Counted from the stretch's first letter, positions 52,630 to 62,440 are shown. The stretch is DNA of 64,000 bases from Paenibacillus doosanensis (GCF_025060755.1 NZ_JANYUY010000021.1:49684-113683), one strand, 5' to 3'. Program-made: numbers and translations. Notes: a model not told the origin generated them from the sequence alone.

Positions 52630-54747
52630 TCACCAGACTTCCAAACGCATATGCAATCTCGCGACCGAACCCGCCGGCATGACGAATTCAGCACAACCGG
52701 CAGACGTTATCGCCAGCGCCGATTCGTTTAAGTGATAGCCGGTTCTTCGATCCCACTGCGCATGGACGAGAAAAGGCGAGTCGCTGTATTGCAGCAGCAG
52801 CGAAGCTTCCGTCTGCTCTCCAGCCCAGTCTCCCTGAAGACGGACCGTATGCGCATCCTGCATGTCGCGATTGGCAAGAAACAGGATGATTTCGTCCTGC
52901 CGGTCCGAAATGACGGCGGCCGCATCGACATGAGGCACATCGTCCATCGGCCGGATACGCACCCAGGTTTGCGGCATCGCGAAGGCCGAGCCCTCCGTCT
53001 CGAGAGGCAGATGCCGCCAACGCGTATCTTCTCGTAGGAACGGCTCCGCGTACAACCGAGAGGTGTCGTTCCCGGGGTTCACGGGCCGCATATCCACCGG
53101 ATAAGCCCGGTAATACAGCGTGTTATCCCTCTGATAGGCATATTTCACGGCATCGCCTTGACGAATAAAGGCATTGAGCATAGAAGACACATAGCAGGCG
53201 TGAGCCATCGTCTCATATTCCGCTTTGGGCCAGCCACCCTCGGTTTCCGGCTCGAGGTTCCATTCCCCAATTTCGAGAATGAGCGGATTGAAGCCGTGCC
53301 GCTCGGCCAGTTTCTTCAGCTCGATAATATTCGCCTCATATTGCGTCGGATAAGACACAAGCACCTGATTGTAAAACACGGGATCGGCTTGATTGGCGGT
53401 AAGCCAGTCTTGGCGCAGCCCCTCGTCCCGAATCCCTCTCGTATATTGATGAATATCGAGTCCGTCGATATAATCCGGTCCGGCCGTTTCAAACATGCGC
53501 CGGTTCCATATAGGCGGCTCTCCCGGAATTTCCGAATAGTCCACATACATCGGGTCCGCGCCGGCCATAATGATCGTAATGCCGGGATCGACCTGCTTCA
53601 TCATGGAGTAGTACGTTTGAATCCTCCTGGAAAAATCGATCGAATTCGTGTAGCCGAATTGATAATCGCCGTAGCTCTCATTGCCCACCTGCCACAGCTT
53701 GACCCCCCAAGGCTCCGGATAACCGTGCTCCGCCCGCAAACGGCCCATCGGCGTCGTCTCGTCTCCGTTAACATACTCCACCCAGTCCGCGGCCAGCTCC
53801 GGCGGCAGGTCGTAGCTGAAGCCTACATTCAGAAGCGGCTCGGCCCCGACGATCTGGCAAAACCTAAGAAACTCGTTCGTGCCGAAATAGTTGGGCTCAA
53901 GCCCGCCCCAGTTCTGGTTGTCCCGGACGCAACGCTGCTCCCACGGGCCGATGCCGTCTTTCCAATTGTACTCGTTCGCGTAATTGCCGCCCCATCGAAG
54001 GGTGGTGACGCGATACTGCTTGAGCAGCTCAATCGTCGTCGGGTTGTAGATTTCCTCTACCGCATCGCCGGACGCCAGCATAACCCAATCCAGATCAAAC
54101 CAGCCCGGCCCATCCGCATCCGCCGTCAAGCTCAGTCTATATTCGCCGAAGGGAGAATCTTTATAGCGGAACTCGGTTGCCCTTGGCAATGTCAGCTTGA
54201 CTTCATAGCGCTTCCACTGCTCGCCCAAGACGATGCTGCTCTCGGCAAATGTAGCGCCCGCCTTATCCTCGATCGCCGTATATAGGCGGGTAACCGCTCC
54301 TGAGGCTCTGGCATAAAATCGCAGACAATATTCCAGCGTTCTTTCATCGGCCAGCGTAATGCGCTGCATAATCCCTTGCCTGCCCGTTCCTTCGCCGATC
54401 TTGACCCGCTGAAACCGCTTCTGCCCCTGCTTGCCGTGAACCCCTCCGTCACGCTGCTCGAAAGCGCCGTCCGTGCTGCCTGCAGGCTCCCATGGATAGG
54501 CCAGCCCCGGCGTCAGCGGCGTATCTCTGTACATGATCTCGGTCCGCATCATCCACGGCAAGTTGGTGCCGTCCTTTTTTCTTTTGGAAAACCAGTTCTC
54601 GAACGAGCCGTTGGCGATACAATCCTCGATAATGCCGGGATACGTATCCCGCCCGTTCATTTCAAAAAACTTCCCAAATATCCGCTTGTCCACATACCAC
54701 GAACTCGGCTCCGCCGATCCGGTGCGAACGGTTGTATGCAAGCCCAT
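52630..54747 (-). CDS. GH51-like alpha-L-arabinofuranosidase-type glycosidase
   Basis: 705 aa, no signal peptide, so cytoplasmic. GH51/clan A layout: N-terminal IFGKFFEMNGRDTYPGIIED, a jelly-roll insert (about 110-225) and a TIM-barrel with acid/base Glu357 in LWQVGNESYG and nucleophile Glu495 in LEIGEWNLEP; the C-terminal beta domain carries VPHVDAAAVISDRQDEIILF. It probably removes arabinofuranosyl units from imported oligosaccharides; related uncharacterised clan-A enzymes are an alternative. GGAGGG precedes the ATG. It follows the other GH51-like gene by 197 bp. Confidence 0.85.
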   Translation of the reverse strand: MGLHTTVRTGSAEPSSWYVDKRIFGKFFEMNGRDTYPGIIEDCIANGSFENWFSKRKKDGTNLPWMMRTEIMYRDTPLTPGLAYPWEPAGSTDGAFEQRDGGVHGKQGQKRFQRVKIGEGTGRQGIMQRITLADERTLEYCLRFYARASGAVTRLYTAIEDKAGATFAESSIVLGEQWKRYEVKLTLPRATEFRYKDSPFGEYRLSLTADADGPGWFDLDWVMLASGDAVEEIYNPTTIELLKQYRVTTLRWGGNYANEYNWKDGIGPWEQRCVRDNQNWGGLEPNYFGTNEFLRFCQIVGAEPLLNVGFSYDLPPELAADWVEYVNGDETTPMGRLRAEHGYPEPWGVKLWQVGNESYGDYQFGYTNSIDFSRRIQTYYSMMKQVDPGITIIMAGADPMYVDYSEIPGEPPIWNRRMFETAGPDYIDGLDIHQYTRGIRDEGLRQDWLTANQADPVFYNQVLVSYPTQYEANIIELKKLAERHGFNPLILEIGEWNLEPETEGGWPKAEYETMAHACYVSSMLNAFIRQGDAVKYAYQRDNTLYYRAYPVDMRPVNPGNDTSRLYAEPFLREDTRWRHLPLETEGSAFAMPQTWVRIRPMDDVPHVDAAAVISDRQDEIILFLANRDMQDAHTVRLQGDWAGEQTEASLLLQYSDSPFLVHAQWDRRTGYHLNESALAITSAGCAEFVMPAGSVARLHMRLEVW

Positions 54748-54944
54748 GACCGCCCTCCTGCTTTTTTATTCCAGGGAACACTCGCCATGCCGGTTAGACA
54801 TGATGTCAGCCAAGCTGCGACTTGGATGGGGGAGCGCGGTCAACACACGGTCAACACCGTCTTCCCCTCTAGCCCCCGCTTCTTCCAGTATGCGCGGAAT
54901 CCATCGCTATTTCGTTACACAATCCCTCGAAATATTATCCGATT

Positions 54945-56972
54945 TCAGGATGATTGTTGGAGCGGCACTTCCAAGACGTACACGGAATGAGGCCTCAGCT
55001 CATAGGTCCAGACAGACCCGTCTATTCGCACGCGCTGCGCTTCGGCCGTAATTAGGGAAGGTTCGAATACCGTATTGTACCGCTCATAATGTTCTCCCGT
55101 CAGAGTATGCAGAAGTACCTCTTCCTTCGGCTTCCATGCGCCCAGATCGCAGACGAGCTCCGTAGGCTCCAGCGTCCGGTTGACGACAAAAACCGTCAAG
55201 AGATCGCCCGTTTCGGAGATGCAGGCAACCGTGTCCACATTCGGCAGACTGTCGCACTCCATCGGCAGCTTGCAGGGACCGGCATGAAACGTACCGGACT
55301 GCGTCCGGGTTTGCACGACGCGATGAAGATTACGGTTCGCGTATAAGCGCAGCAAGTGATAGGTGGCCGTTCCGAATATGACGTCGTTTTTTCCGCTCCA
55401 GCCGGGCTTTTTCATACGCTCGTAATGATCCCCTACCCGAATGCAGCCGCCGACCCACCCGTTAACCAGATCGGAAAAGTTGGCTATATGCACTAGATGG
55501 CTTTGTCGAATCATTTCATTCAGCATGCACGCATTCGCCACGGCCGCCTCCAGCGTATGATTGTTCGGCATATCGGGATTCGGAAAATACATCGTGTTCC
55601 ATTCCGTTACCGCGATTTTCAGATGCCGTAAATCTTCCCTGCCTTGAATGATCGATTCGATTTCTTCGAACAAATATCTTGCCGTTTCCGGGAAGGCGGC
55701 GATCGCTTTGAACCGGTCGCTTCCCGGCGTTGCCGCATCGATAGGGAAAAAGTTTTGTCCCTGGTAAATATGCAGCGTAATGAAGTCCATAGCATGACCG
55801 GCTGTTTCCAATACGATGCGGTTCCAGCCGGGAACCAGCGAATCCCGCGCCGTCCCGCAGCCGAGCAGCACAATAGACGGATCTTTGGCCTTCATCGCTG
55901 CCGCGAATGTGAGGAATTGCTGCGCGTACGTCTCCGCGGAGCAGACGCCCGCCTGCCATGGTCCGTACATCTCGTTGCCCACTTCCCAATATTTGACCCG
56001 ATAAGGCTCCGGATGCCCGTGGCTCGCCCTGAGCGCTCCCATAGGGGTGCTCGCGTCTCCGTTGCAGTATTCGACCCATCTGGCCGCTTCTTCTGCCGTT
56101 CCGGTGCCCATATTTACGCAAATTTGCGGTTCGGCGGCAAGCTGCCGGCATAAGTCCACGAACTCGTCGGTGCCGAAATATTTATGCACCTGTCCTGCCT
56201 GCTCCCAAGCTTCGTTGACATAATTGGGGCGCAAGTACACAGGACCGACAAACTCCTCCCAGTGATACAAGCTGATATAGTTTCCGCCCAGCCGCAGAAT
56301 GCCGCCGTTCAGCGCCTTGGCCATTTCGAACACTTCCCGCTTCAGCAGTCCGGTCTGCCCTTCGGGGAGAAGGGAAATATGATCGAACCAGATCACGCCG
56401 GTCGAAGTCGAATCGGCCCATGCGGCCGGCGGAAGAGGGACGGCCCACACCTGCAGCTCGGCCGCAGCGCAGGAACGGGAAGCCGTTATCCGGCCGGTAA
56501 CTTCCTTCCAGCTATGGGAGTTTACCTCAAGCTCCAGTTCCCCCAGCATGTCGCCGTTCGCGCGGTCGACCAGCTTCAGGTGCACCGCGTTTAATTCGCG
56601 TGTCGCTCTTACATACATCCTGACGGCATAAGGAATACTCCCGTCGACTTGCATCCGCTGTCCGATTCCCGACGCGCAGCGGTCTTTATTGAATATCCTG
56701 ATTTTCTGGCTATGGCCGGAATGAAATCGGGCCGGGGGCTCCAAGGCATACTGCGTATGCTTTCCGAAATTGAGCGGATACCAAGGCCCGGACACGCCGT
56801 CCAAATTATGATCCTCCTCTTCGAAATCCATATTTGTTAGAGGATACGCCAGCATCGCGGGCATATGATCATCGATATCCTCGATAAAATGTCCGAAAAT
56901 ATACGGATGAATGCAATGATCCGCAATATCTCTGCCGATAGTAAGCCGTGCATTTTGTACGTTAACCATCAT
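54945..56972 (-). CDS. GH51-like alpha-L-arabinofuranosidase-type glycosidase
   Basis: 675 aa, cytoplasmic. Same architecture as its neighbour: IHPYIFGHFIEDIDDHMPAM, a jelly-roll insert (about 80-205), RLGGNYISLYHWEEF, acid/base Glu334 in YWEVGNEMYG, nucleophile Glu457 in AVTEWNTMY, and a C-terminal alpha-L-AF_C domain. The two paralogues differ enough to suggest different linkages. AAGGAGCGG precedes two adjacent ATGs. The kinase stop is 13 bases upstream, so they share a transcript. Confidence 0.9.
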   Translation of the reverse strand: MMVNVQNARLTIGRDIADHCIHPYIFGHFIEDIDDHMPAMLAYPLTNMDFEEEDHNLDGVSGPWYPLNFGKHTQYALEPPARFHSGHSQKIRIFNKDRCASGIGQRMQVDGSIPYAVRMYVRATRELNAVHLKLVDRANGDMLGELELEVNSHSWKEVTGRITASRSCAAAELQVWAVPLPPAAWADSTSTGVIWFDHISLLPEGQTGLLKREVFEMAKALNGGILRLGGNYISLYHWEEFVGPVYLRPNYVNEAWEQAGQVHKYFGTDEFVDLCRQLAAEPQICVNMGTGTAEEAARWVEYCNGDASTPMGALRASHGHPEPYRVKYWEVGNEMYGPWQAGVCSAETYAQQFLTFAAAMKAKDPSIVLLGCGTARDSLVPGWNRIVLETAGHAMDFITLHIYQGQNFFPIDAATPGSDRFKAIAAFPETARYLFEEIESIIQGREDLRHLKIAVTEWNTMYFPNPDMPNNHTLEAAVANACMLNEMIRQSHLVHIANFSDLVNGWVGGCIRVGDHYERMKKPGWSGKNDVIFGTATYHLLRLYANRNLHRVVQTRTQSGTFHAGPCKLPMECDSLPNVDTVACISETGDLLTVFVVNRTLEPTELVCDLGAWKPKEEVLLHTLTGEHYERYNTVFEPSLITAEAQRVRIDGSVWTYELRPHSVYVLEVPLQQSS

Positions 56973-56985
56973 TTTCCGCTCCTTA

Positions 56986-58836
56986 TCACTTATTTGCGGG
57001 CCGTTCTGTCAGAAAAGGGATTCTGATGGACACGACCGTCCCTCTGTTCTCGAATGAGGTAATCGTGAGCCCGTACTTCGAACCATACTGCAAAACCAGC
57101 CGGGCATGAACGTTCACAATGCCGAGCGATTCGCTTCGGATCAGCGTCTTATTGTCCTGCATCGTGATGCTATTGAGCCGCTGCTGCAGCTGCGCCAGCT
57201 TGCCGTCCGAAATGCCTTTGCCGTTATCGGCGATTTCAATGATCAGGTCTTGAGCTTCATTGTAGGCGCTGACGATGACCGTGCCATGGCCTCCGCTTGG
57301 CTCCACCGCGTATTTGACCGTATTTTCGATAATCGGTTGCAAAGAGCATTTCACAATCAGAACGTCCAAATATTTCTCGTGAACATAAAAACGGCTTTGA
57401 AAATGTCTGGGAAAGCGGATCTTGACGATTTCCAAATATTTCTTGACCTGACTGATCTCTTCACTCAGCGAAACGACGGGCTCGACGATGGAGGCCGTAT
57501 ACCGGTAATAATCCCCCAAATTTTTGGCGATCACCTGAATGCGCTCGTTTTTTTCGATGTAGGCCAAGCTGTTAATGATTTCCAATGTGTTATACAGCAG
57601 ATGCGGATTGATTTGATTTTGCAGAGCTTGAATCATCGCTTCCTTCTGCCTGAGCAGCATTTGCATCTCATTTACTTTCATGCTGCCGATCGTCTCGATA
57701 TACTCGTGCAGCTGCTTGGTCATGCGATTGTAACTGCGGCTTAGCAGCTGAATTTCGTCTTTGCCCGGAACCACCTCCGCCCGCATATCCAAATTCCCTT
57801 TCTCTACATGTTCCATAAGCTGCTTCAGCTTGCGCAGCGGACTTGTAAACCTTTGCGCAATGACCGGCACAACGATCAGAACCATGGCGGCGAGCCCCAG
57901 CATAGCCACGATCATCGCATTGCGCGCTACGGTAACCCCGCTGGCCATCACTTCGAACGGAACCATGGCAACCACTCTCCACCCGGTGAGCTCGGAAGTA
58001 TTGTAAGCGACCAGCATCTCCTTGTCTTGGATGGTCTGAACGGAGGACGCGGTATCGAACTTAAGCCCGGCCAGGGAGGTGGATTGAAGCGATTGGCCGA
58101 TCATGGCCGAGTCGGGATGATACACAATGGTCCCCTCCTTGGATACGATAAAAAAATACCCCTTCTTAGCGAATGAGGAACGGACGATAGTTTTTTCCAG
58201 CTCGCTAATTTTCAGATTCATTACGAGCCTTCCCGCCAATTTCATCGTTTCCGTCGAATAGACGGGAACCAGCATGGAGATGACGTTTTTACCGGTCACC
58301 TGGGATCTGTGGGTCGGAAGCAGCTTCAAGTCGCTCATCATCTCCAGTCCGTACCAAGGCTCCTTCGTATACGATTTGGAAATTTCGTCAAAGCGCTGAA
58401 TGTTCGATATGACCCTTCCGTCAAGAGACATCAGAAACAGGCTGTCCACTTCGCTATAGTTCAGAGCGACATAGTTGTTCAATACATCCTCAATGTCCGC
58501 AGGGTACGTCGGCGTGACCGTCCCTCCGCTGACAAGCCAGTTCTGAATAATTCCCGCTTTGCCCCGGTTTCGGGTGAAATCGTTGCGTTCCGGCAGCGGA
58601 CCGGCTATCAGGGTAGATACGGATATTTTCATTTGTTGAAAATACAATTCGATTTGCCGGTTGAGGCGATACGAAGCATCGTCGGCAAACTGGTAAAAAT
58701 CGTTTTTGGCCGCTTTCATATAGAAATATTGCGACAGCGCGCCCGTCAGCAATATGGAGGATAACGCCGCCGCCAGCAGGATAACAATCAGCTTGACTTT
58801 GATCGAGCGGCGGCTGAACCAGCTTCCCGCATTCAT
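56986..58836 (-). CDS. YesM-family sensor histidine kinase
   Basis: 616 aa. Transmembrane segment at about 12-34, an extracytoplasmic Cache-type region (about 35-300, with PVYSTETMKLAGRLVMNLK), a second transmembrane segment near 310-330, HAMP (KLMEHVEKGNLDMRAEVVPG), a His_kinase domain with the phospho-His in NQINPHLLYNTLEIINSL, and HATPase (VKYAVEPSGGHGTVIVSAY, IADNGKGISDG). It senses a sugar or a binding protein outside the cell and signals to the co-encoded YesN-type regulator, whose gene overlaps by four bases. Confidence 0.93.
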   Translation of the reverse strand: MNAGSWFSRRSIKVKLIVILLAAALSSILLTGALSQYFYMKAAKNDFYQFADDASYRLNRQIELYFQQMKISVSTLIAGPLPERNDFTRNRGKAGIIQNWLVSGGTVTPTYPADIEDVLNNYVALNYSEVDSLFLMSLDGRVISNIQRFDEISKSYTKEPWYGLEMMSDLKLLPTHRSQVTGKNVISMLVPVYSTETMKLAGRLVMNLKISELEKTIVRSSFAKKGYFFIVSKEGTIVYHPDSAMIGQSLQSTSLAGLKFDTASSVQTIQDKEMLVAYNTSELTGWRVVAMVPFEVMASGVTVARNAMIVAMLGLAAMVLIVVPVIAQRFTSPLRKLKQLMEHVEKGNLDMRAEVVPGKDEIQLLSRSYNRMTKQLHEYIETIGSMKVNEMQMLLRQKEAMIQALQNQINPHLLYNTLEIINSLAYIEKNERIQVIAKNLGDYYRYTASIVEPVVSLSEEISQVKKYLEIVKIRFPRHFQSRFYVHEKYLDVLIVKCSLQPIIENTVKYAVEPSGGHGTVIVSAYNEAQDLIIEIADNGKGISDGKLAQLQQRLNSITMQDNKTLIRSESLGIVNVHARLVLQYGSKYGLTITSFENRGTVVSIRIPFLTERPANK

Positions 58837-59846
58837 AGGCCCAACCCTTTGCGGTACTCGTTAGGAGTCACCAGCGCGACATGCTTGAATACGCGATTGA
58901 AATAGGGCAGCGTGGCGAAACCGACATCCTCGGCGATTTCATATACCTTTTTATCCGAAGTCCGAAGGAGCTCCATCGCTTTTTCAATGCGGATATAATT
59001 CAAATAGTTCACAAAGCTTTTGCCTGTATATTGTTTGAACAGCACTCCGAAATACGAAGAACTCAAATTGGAGTAATCCGCCATTTGTTTCAGCGTCAAT
59101 TCGTCCTGCATATGCGCCCCCATATACTCGCAGGCGCGTTTGATGACCAATCTCATATTGTTCCCGGCAAACTGGGGGTAACGAAGCGTCCATTCGTGCA
59201 GCAGATCGTGAAATACGTGCCGCACCCGCTGTTCGTTCAAATCCTCCGGAAGTGAGGCATCCTGAAATTCCGGATGAATGATCTTGATAAATTCCGTGAG
59301 CTTCCCCATAAAAATGCGAAGATAACTGGTTTGGGAGCCCTGATCCAGCGAACGTCCGCCCAGAATCGCATGCAATATCCGGTCGGTCTGTTCAAACAGC
59401 CCGATCGGCTCGAATTCATGCAACCGGTCGATGAACCGCTGAATGTCGCGCAATATTTGATTCGGCTCTATGCACGTTTCCAGCCTGCCGACAGAACGAG
59501 ACAGCGCGGAGTGAAGCTCGACCTCCGAGATGGGCTTCAGTAAATATTCGGATACATGCAGCCGGATCGCATTTTGCGCATAAGAGAATCGGTCATGCCC
59601 GCTGATTATAATAGTGACAACCGGCAGCCGCTGAGTGCGAATTCGGTGAATCAGCTCCAGACCATCCTGATCCGGCAGCTGAATATCGGTGATGACCACC
59701 GTCGGCCACAGCTCTTGCATCAGGCGCCAGCCTTCTTCACAGCTGGCGGCCTCCCCCGTAACCTTGAATCCGTCCAACTGATGCACCATTTCCACAAGCG
59801 CATCCCTGATCAGCAGTTCGTCTTCCACGACAAGCACATGATACAC
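58833..59846 (-). CDS. YesN-family AraC-type response regulator
   Basis: 337 aa. Receiver domain starts YHVLVVEDELLIRDALVEMV, phosphoacceptor Asp in VVITDIQLPDQDG, Lys in SEYLLKPIS; the C-terminal AraC domain has ADYSNLSSSYFGVLFKQYTG and KVYEIAEDVGFATLPYFNRV. The GTG at 59846 is chosen: GGGGGG lies six bases upstream and the receiver then begins at once. It overlaps the kinase gene by four bases and lies 36 bp after the second permease gene. It probably activates the cluster's promoter. Confidence 0.92.
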   Translation of the reverse strand: MYHVLVVEDELLIRDALVEMVHQLDGFKVTGEAASCEEGWRLMQELWPTVVITDIQLPDQDGLELIHRIRTQRLPVVTIIISGHDRFSYAQNAIRLHVSEYLLKPISEVELHSALSRSVGRLETCIEPNQILRDIQRFIDRLHEFEPIGLFEQTDRILHAILGGRSLDQGSQTSYLRIFMGKLTEFIKIIHPEFQDASLPEDLNEQRVRHVFHDLLHEWTLRYPQFAGNNMRLVIKRACEYMGAHMQDELTLKQMADYSNLSSSYFGVLFKQYTGKSFVNYLNYIRIEKAMELLRTSDKKVYEIAEDVGFATLPYFNRVFKHVALVTPNEYRKGLGL

Positions 59847-59882
59847 TGTAATCCCCCCCACAATACCGCGCAGGGTGCTAAG

Positions 59883-60755
59883 CTATCCCTTGACCGAACC
59901 CATCATCATGCCTTTGCTGAAATATTTTTGCATGAACGGATACACCATAAGCAGAGGCAAGGCCGTCAGCAGAATAGCTGCATACGGTACGGCGGAGGTG
60001 TAGCTGTACCCGGTATCCGTAACAACGAGCCCCAGCTCGGAGGAGTTCACGATCAGGATTTGGCGAAGAAACACCTGGAGCGGATATAAATTGGCATCAT
60101 TCAAATACAAAATCGCCTGAAAGTAAGTATTCCAATTAGCCACCGTATAAAATAACGTAAAAGTGATTAGCACCGGCAGCGAAACCGGAAGGATGATCCG
60201 CCATAATATTTTAAATTCCCCGCAGCCGTCGATCCGGGCCGACTCTTTGATTTCAACGGGCAAAGTCTGAAAATAGCTGCGCATCACAATCAGGTTAAAG
60301 GGAGCGATCGCTCCCGCAAGCCATATGGACCAATACGAATTGATCAGTCCGAGCCCATGGATCACCAGGTAAGTTGGAATCATTCCGCCCTGAAATAGCA
60401 TTGAGAACAGCACGATGACATTGACGGCCGTCCTGCCCTTAACCCCCGAATGAGAAAGCCCGTAAGCCATGAGCGTCGACAGCGCCATATTGATGAGCGT
60501 TCCTACTGCGGTAATGTAAATAGCATTATAGAAAGCGCGCGTAAATTGGGCGTTGTCCAGCAAAAACCTGTATGCTTCCAGCGTCCATTCCTCAGGCCAT
60601 AGAACAACGCCTTTCAGCAGCAGCTCCTTGCTCGACGCAAAAGAACTGGACAAAGTAAACAGCAACGGGAAGACGACGGTCGCCGCCAAACCGATGAGGA
60701 TGACGGTCACGCAAGTATTGAAGACATTATCCTTAAAAGACTGTCCCGCTTTCAT
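59883..60755 (-). CDS. LplC-type carbohydrate ABC permease
   Basis: 290 aa with six transmembrane segments and the permease signature in EIKESARIDGCGEFKILWRI (EAA loop, contact with the ATPase). The ending KYFSKGMMMGSVKG is typical of LplC/YtcP-type inner-membrane subunits. It begins three bases after the LplB-type gene's stop and would form the channel with it for oligosaccharide uptake. Confidence 0.94.
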   Translation of the reverse strand: MKAGQSFKDNVFNTCVTVILIGLAATVVFPLLFTLSSSFASSKELLLKGVVLWPEEWTLEAYRFLLDNAQFTRAFYNAIYITAVGTLINMALSTLMAYGLSHSGVKGRTAVNVIVLFSMLFQGGMIPTYLVIHGLGLINSYWSIWLAGAIAPFNLIVMRSYFQTLPVEIKESARIDGCGEFKILWRIILPVSLPVLITFTLFYTVANWNTYFQAILYLNDANLYPLQVFLRQILIVNSSELGLVVTDTGYSYTSAVPYAAILLTALPLLMVYPFMQKYFSKGMMMGSVKG

Positions 60756-60758
60756 CCG

Positions 60759-61700
60759 CTAGATCACCCCCTCCTCGCCGAATTTGCGCGCCAGCTTGTT
60801 GGCAGTCAGCACCAGCGTAAGACCGACAATCGATTTAAACATGCCGACGACCGCCGAGTAGCTGTAATCCCGCTGAAGTATGCCGGTACGATACACATAC
60901 GTATCGAATACGTCGGATACGCCCACATTGAGCGGATTTTGCAGCAAGAAAATATGCTCGAACCCGATATCCATAAAATGACCCAGTCTTAAAATGAACA
61001 GCACGATAACGACATAGCGAATGCCCGGCAGCGTAATATGCCATATTTGCCGAAACCGTCCCGCACCGTCCACCTTGGCCGCCTCATACAACGACGGATC
61101 GATGGAGGCCATCGTGGCCAAATATAAAATCGACCCCCATCCTGCACCCTGCCACATATTTTGCAGCAGCCACATCGGACGCAGCCACTCCGATTTCGTA
61201 AACAGCTCGATTTTACCGAAGCCGGCCGACACCAGCCATTGATTGATAATTCCGTCTTGTGAAGAGAACAGAGTCATCGTCATGGACACGATAACGACCC
61301 AGGAAATAAAATGCGGTCCGTACATGATGGTCTGTACGGTGTTCCGAATCGTTTTCAGTCTGGATTCGTTCAATAGCAAAGCGAGGATGATAGGAGCCGG
61401 GAAAAAAAACAGGATATCCAAACAAGCGAAAGCAAATGTATTTGTAAGCAGTAACGGAAAATCCGGTTCGGTAAATAACCTGTTGAAATTATCCATACCG
61501 ACCCATGGACTGCTCCACATGCCGGAAAACGGATCATAGCGCTGAAACGAAATAAGTAATCCAAGCATGGGCACATACTTAAAGATCAGGAAATAAACCA
61601 ATCCCGGCAAAATCATGACATAAAACGGAAGATGGGCTGCGATCCGCGCTTTTTTTAGACCCTGCCCGACGGATGCAGCTGCTGCTTGAGCACCTCTCAT
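60759..61700 (-). CDS. LplB-type carbohydrate ABC permease
   Basis: 313 aa with six transmembrane segments; YVMILPGLVYFLIFKYVPML near the start and YEAAKVDGAGRFRQIWHITL (EAA loop) identify the LplB/YteP type. The ATG at 61700 is preferred because GGAGGTCATT lies directly upstream; a longer frame to 61736 starts inside the leader. It is the first gene of the sugar cluster. Confidence 0.94.
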   Translation of the reverse strand: MRGAQAAAASVGQGLKKARIAAHLPFYVMILPGLVYFLIFKYVPMLGLLISFQRYDPFSGMWSSPWVGMDNFNRLFTEPDFPLLLTNTFAFACLDILFFFPAPIILALLLNESRLKTIRNTVQTIMYGPHFISWVVIVSMTMTLFSSQDGIINQWLVSAGFGKIELFTKSEWLRPMWLLQNMWQGAGWGSILYLATMASIDPSLYEAAKVDGAGRFRQIWHITLPGIRYVVIVLFILRLGHFMDIGFEHIFLLQNPLNVGVSDVFDTYVYRTGILQRDYSYSAVVGMFKSIVGLTLVLTANKLARKFGEEGVI

Positions 61701-61734
61701 AATGACCTCCAATGTATAAACGGCATTTGAACTC

Positions 61735-61740
61735 ATTATA
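61735..61740 (-). promoter_or_regulatory. -10 element of the sugar cluster
   Basis: TATAAT on the minus strand, 35 bases before the LplB-type ATG. No good -35 is present, which suits an activated promoter. Confidence 0.55.
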
Positions 61741-61834
61741 GAGGCTCATCCTGTGAATTGCGTTCCCCAATATATCGATTTCTTAACTGATTTCACTTTG
61801 TTATCGATGATCGGCAGACCCTAGTATAAGTTCG

Positions 61835-61848
61835 AGGAAACGCTTTCA
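61835..61848. promoter_or_regulatory. CcpA cre-like site
   Basis: TGAAAGCGTTTCCT on the minus strand (AGGAAACGCTTTCA on plus) matches most positions of the cre consensus TGWAANCGNTNWCA. It lies about 100 bp before the -10, so it might activate or repress; catabolite control of the cluster is an inference. Confidence 0.6.
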
Positions 61849-61964
61849 TAAAACTATCATACATTACGACTCCAGCGGGTTTGAATACAATTGCCAGCCG
61901 GAAAAGTGAGTATTTCGGACACATAGCGGATTTAAGATCGACTGGGGATTTTCGTATAAAATAC

Positions 61965-61999
61965 AAAAAAGCATGAATCTTAAAGATTCATGCTTTTTT
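61965..61999 (-). terminator. strong terminator of the tRNA/rrn operon
   Basis: Perfect 17-bp arms AAAAAAGCATGAATCTT (61965-61981) and its complement (61983-61999). Read on the minus strand it ends CATGCTTTTTTG. It lies directly after the last tRNA and marks the end of the operon. Confidence 0.93.
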
Positions 62000-62002
62000 G
62001 TA

Positions 62003-62082
62003 TGCCGGTGAAGGGACTCGAACCCCCACGGTTTCCCTCACGATTTTGAGTCGCGCGCGTCTGCCAATTCCGCCACACCGGC
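62003..62082 (-). tRNA. tRNA-Leu (CAA)
   Basis: Acceptor stem GCCGGTG, anticodon loop CTCAAAA (anticodon CAA), long class-II variable arm and TTCGAGT T-loop. No CCA is encoded. Confidence 0.93.
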
Positions 62083-62090
62083 AAGTATGG

Positions 62091-62164
62091 CGTGCCCTAA
62101 GAGATTCGAACTCCTGACCTTTTGATTCGTAGTCAAACGCTCTATCCAGCTGAGCTAAGGGCAC
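62091..62164 (-). tRNA. tRNA-Arg (ACG)
   Basis: 74 nt; anticodon loop CTACGAA on stem TTTGA/TCAAA. Discriminator G; no CCA encoded. This gene separates two Leu genes that are adjacent in B. subtilis trnD. Confidence 0.94.
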
Positions 62165-62183
62165 ATAATTATGAAGTTTTACT

Positions 62184-62272
62184 TGGTGCCGAAGACCAGA
62201 CTTGAACTGGTACGGTAGTCACCTACCGCAGGATTTTAAGTCCTGTGCGTCTGCCGATTCCGCCACTCCGGC
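62184..62272 (-). tRNA. tRNA-Leu (TAA)
   Basis: Acceptor GCCGGAG, anticodon loop CTTAAAA on stem CAGGA/TCCTG, class-II variable arm; CCA is encoded. Confidence 0.94.
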
Positions 62273-62281
62273 GTAAAAAAA

Positions 62282-62355
62282 TGGAGGCGCCACCCAGACT
62301 CGAACTGGGGGTAAAGCTTTTGCAGAGCTCTGCCTTACCACTTGGCTATGGCGCC
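62282..62355 (-). tRNA. tRNA-Cys (GCA)
   Basis: 74 nt; acceptor GGCGCCA, anticodon loop CTGCAAA; CCA encoded. Confidence 0.94.
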
Positions 62356-62365
62356 AGGTAACATA

Positions 62366-62440
62366 TGGAGCGGAAGACGGGAATCGAACCCGCGACCCTC
62401 GCCTTGGCAAGGCGATGCTCTACCGCTGAGCCACTTCCGC
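62366..62440 (-). tRNA. tRNA-Gly (GCC)
   Basis: 75 nt; acceptor GCGGAAG, anticodon loop TTGCCAA on a CGCC/GGCG stem; CCA encoded. Confidence 0.94.
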
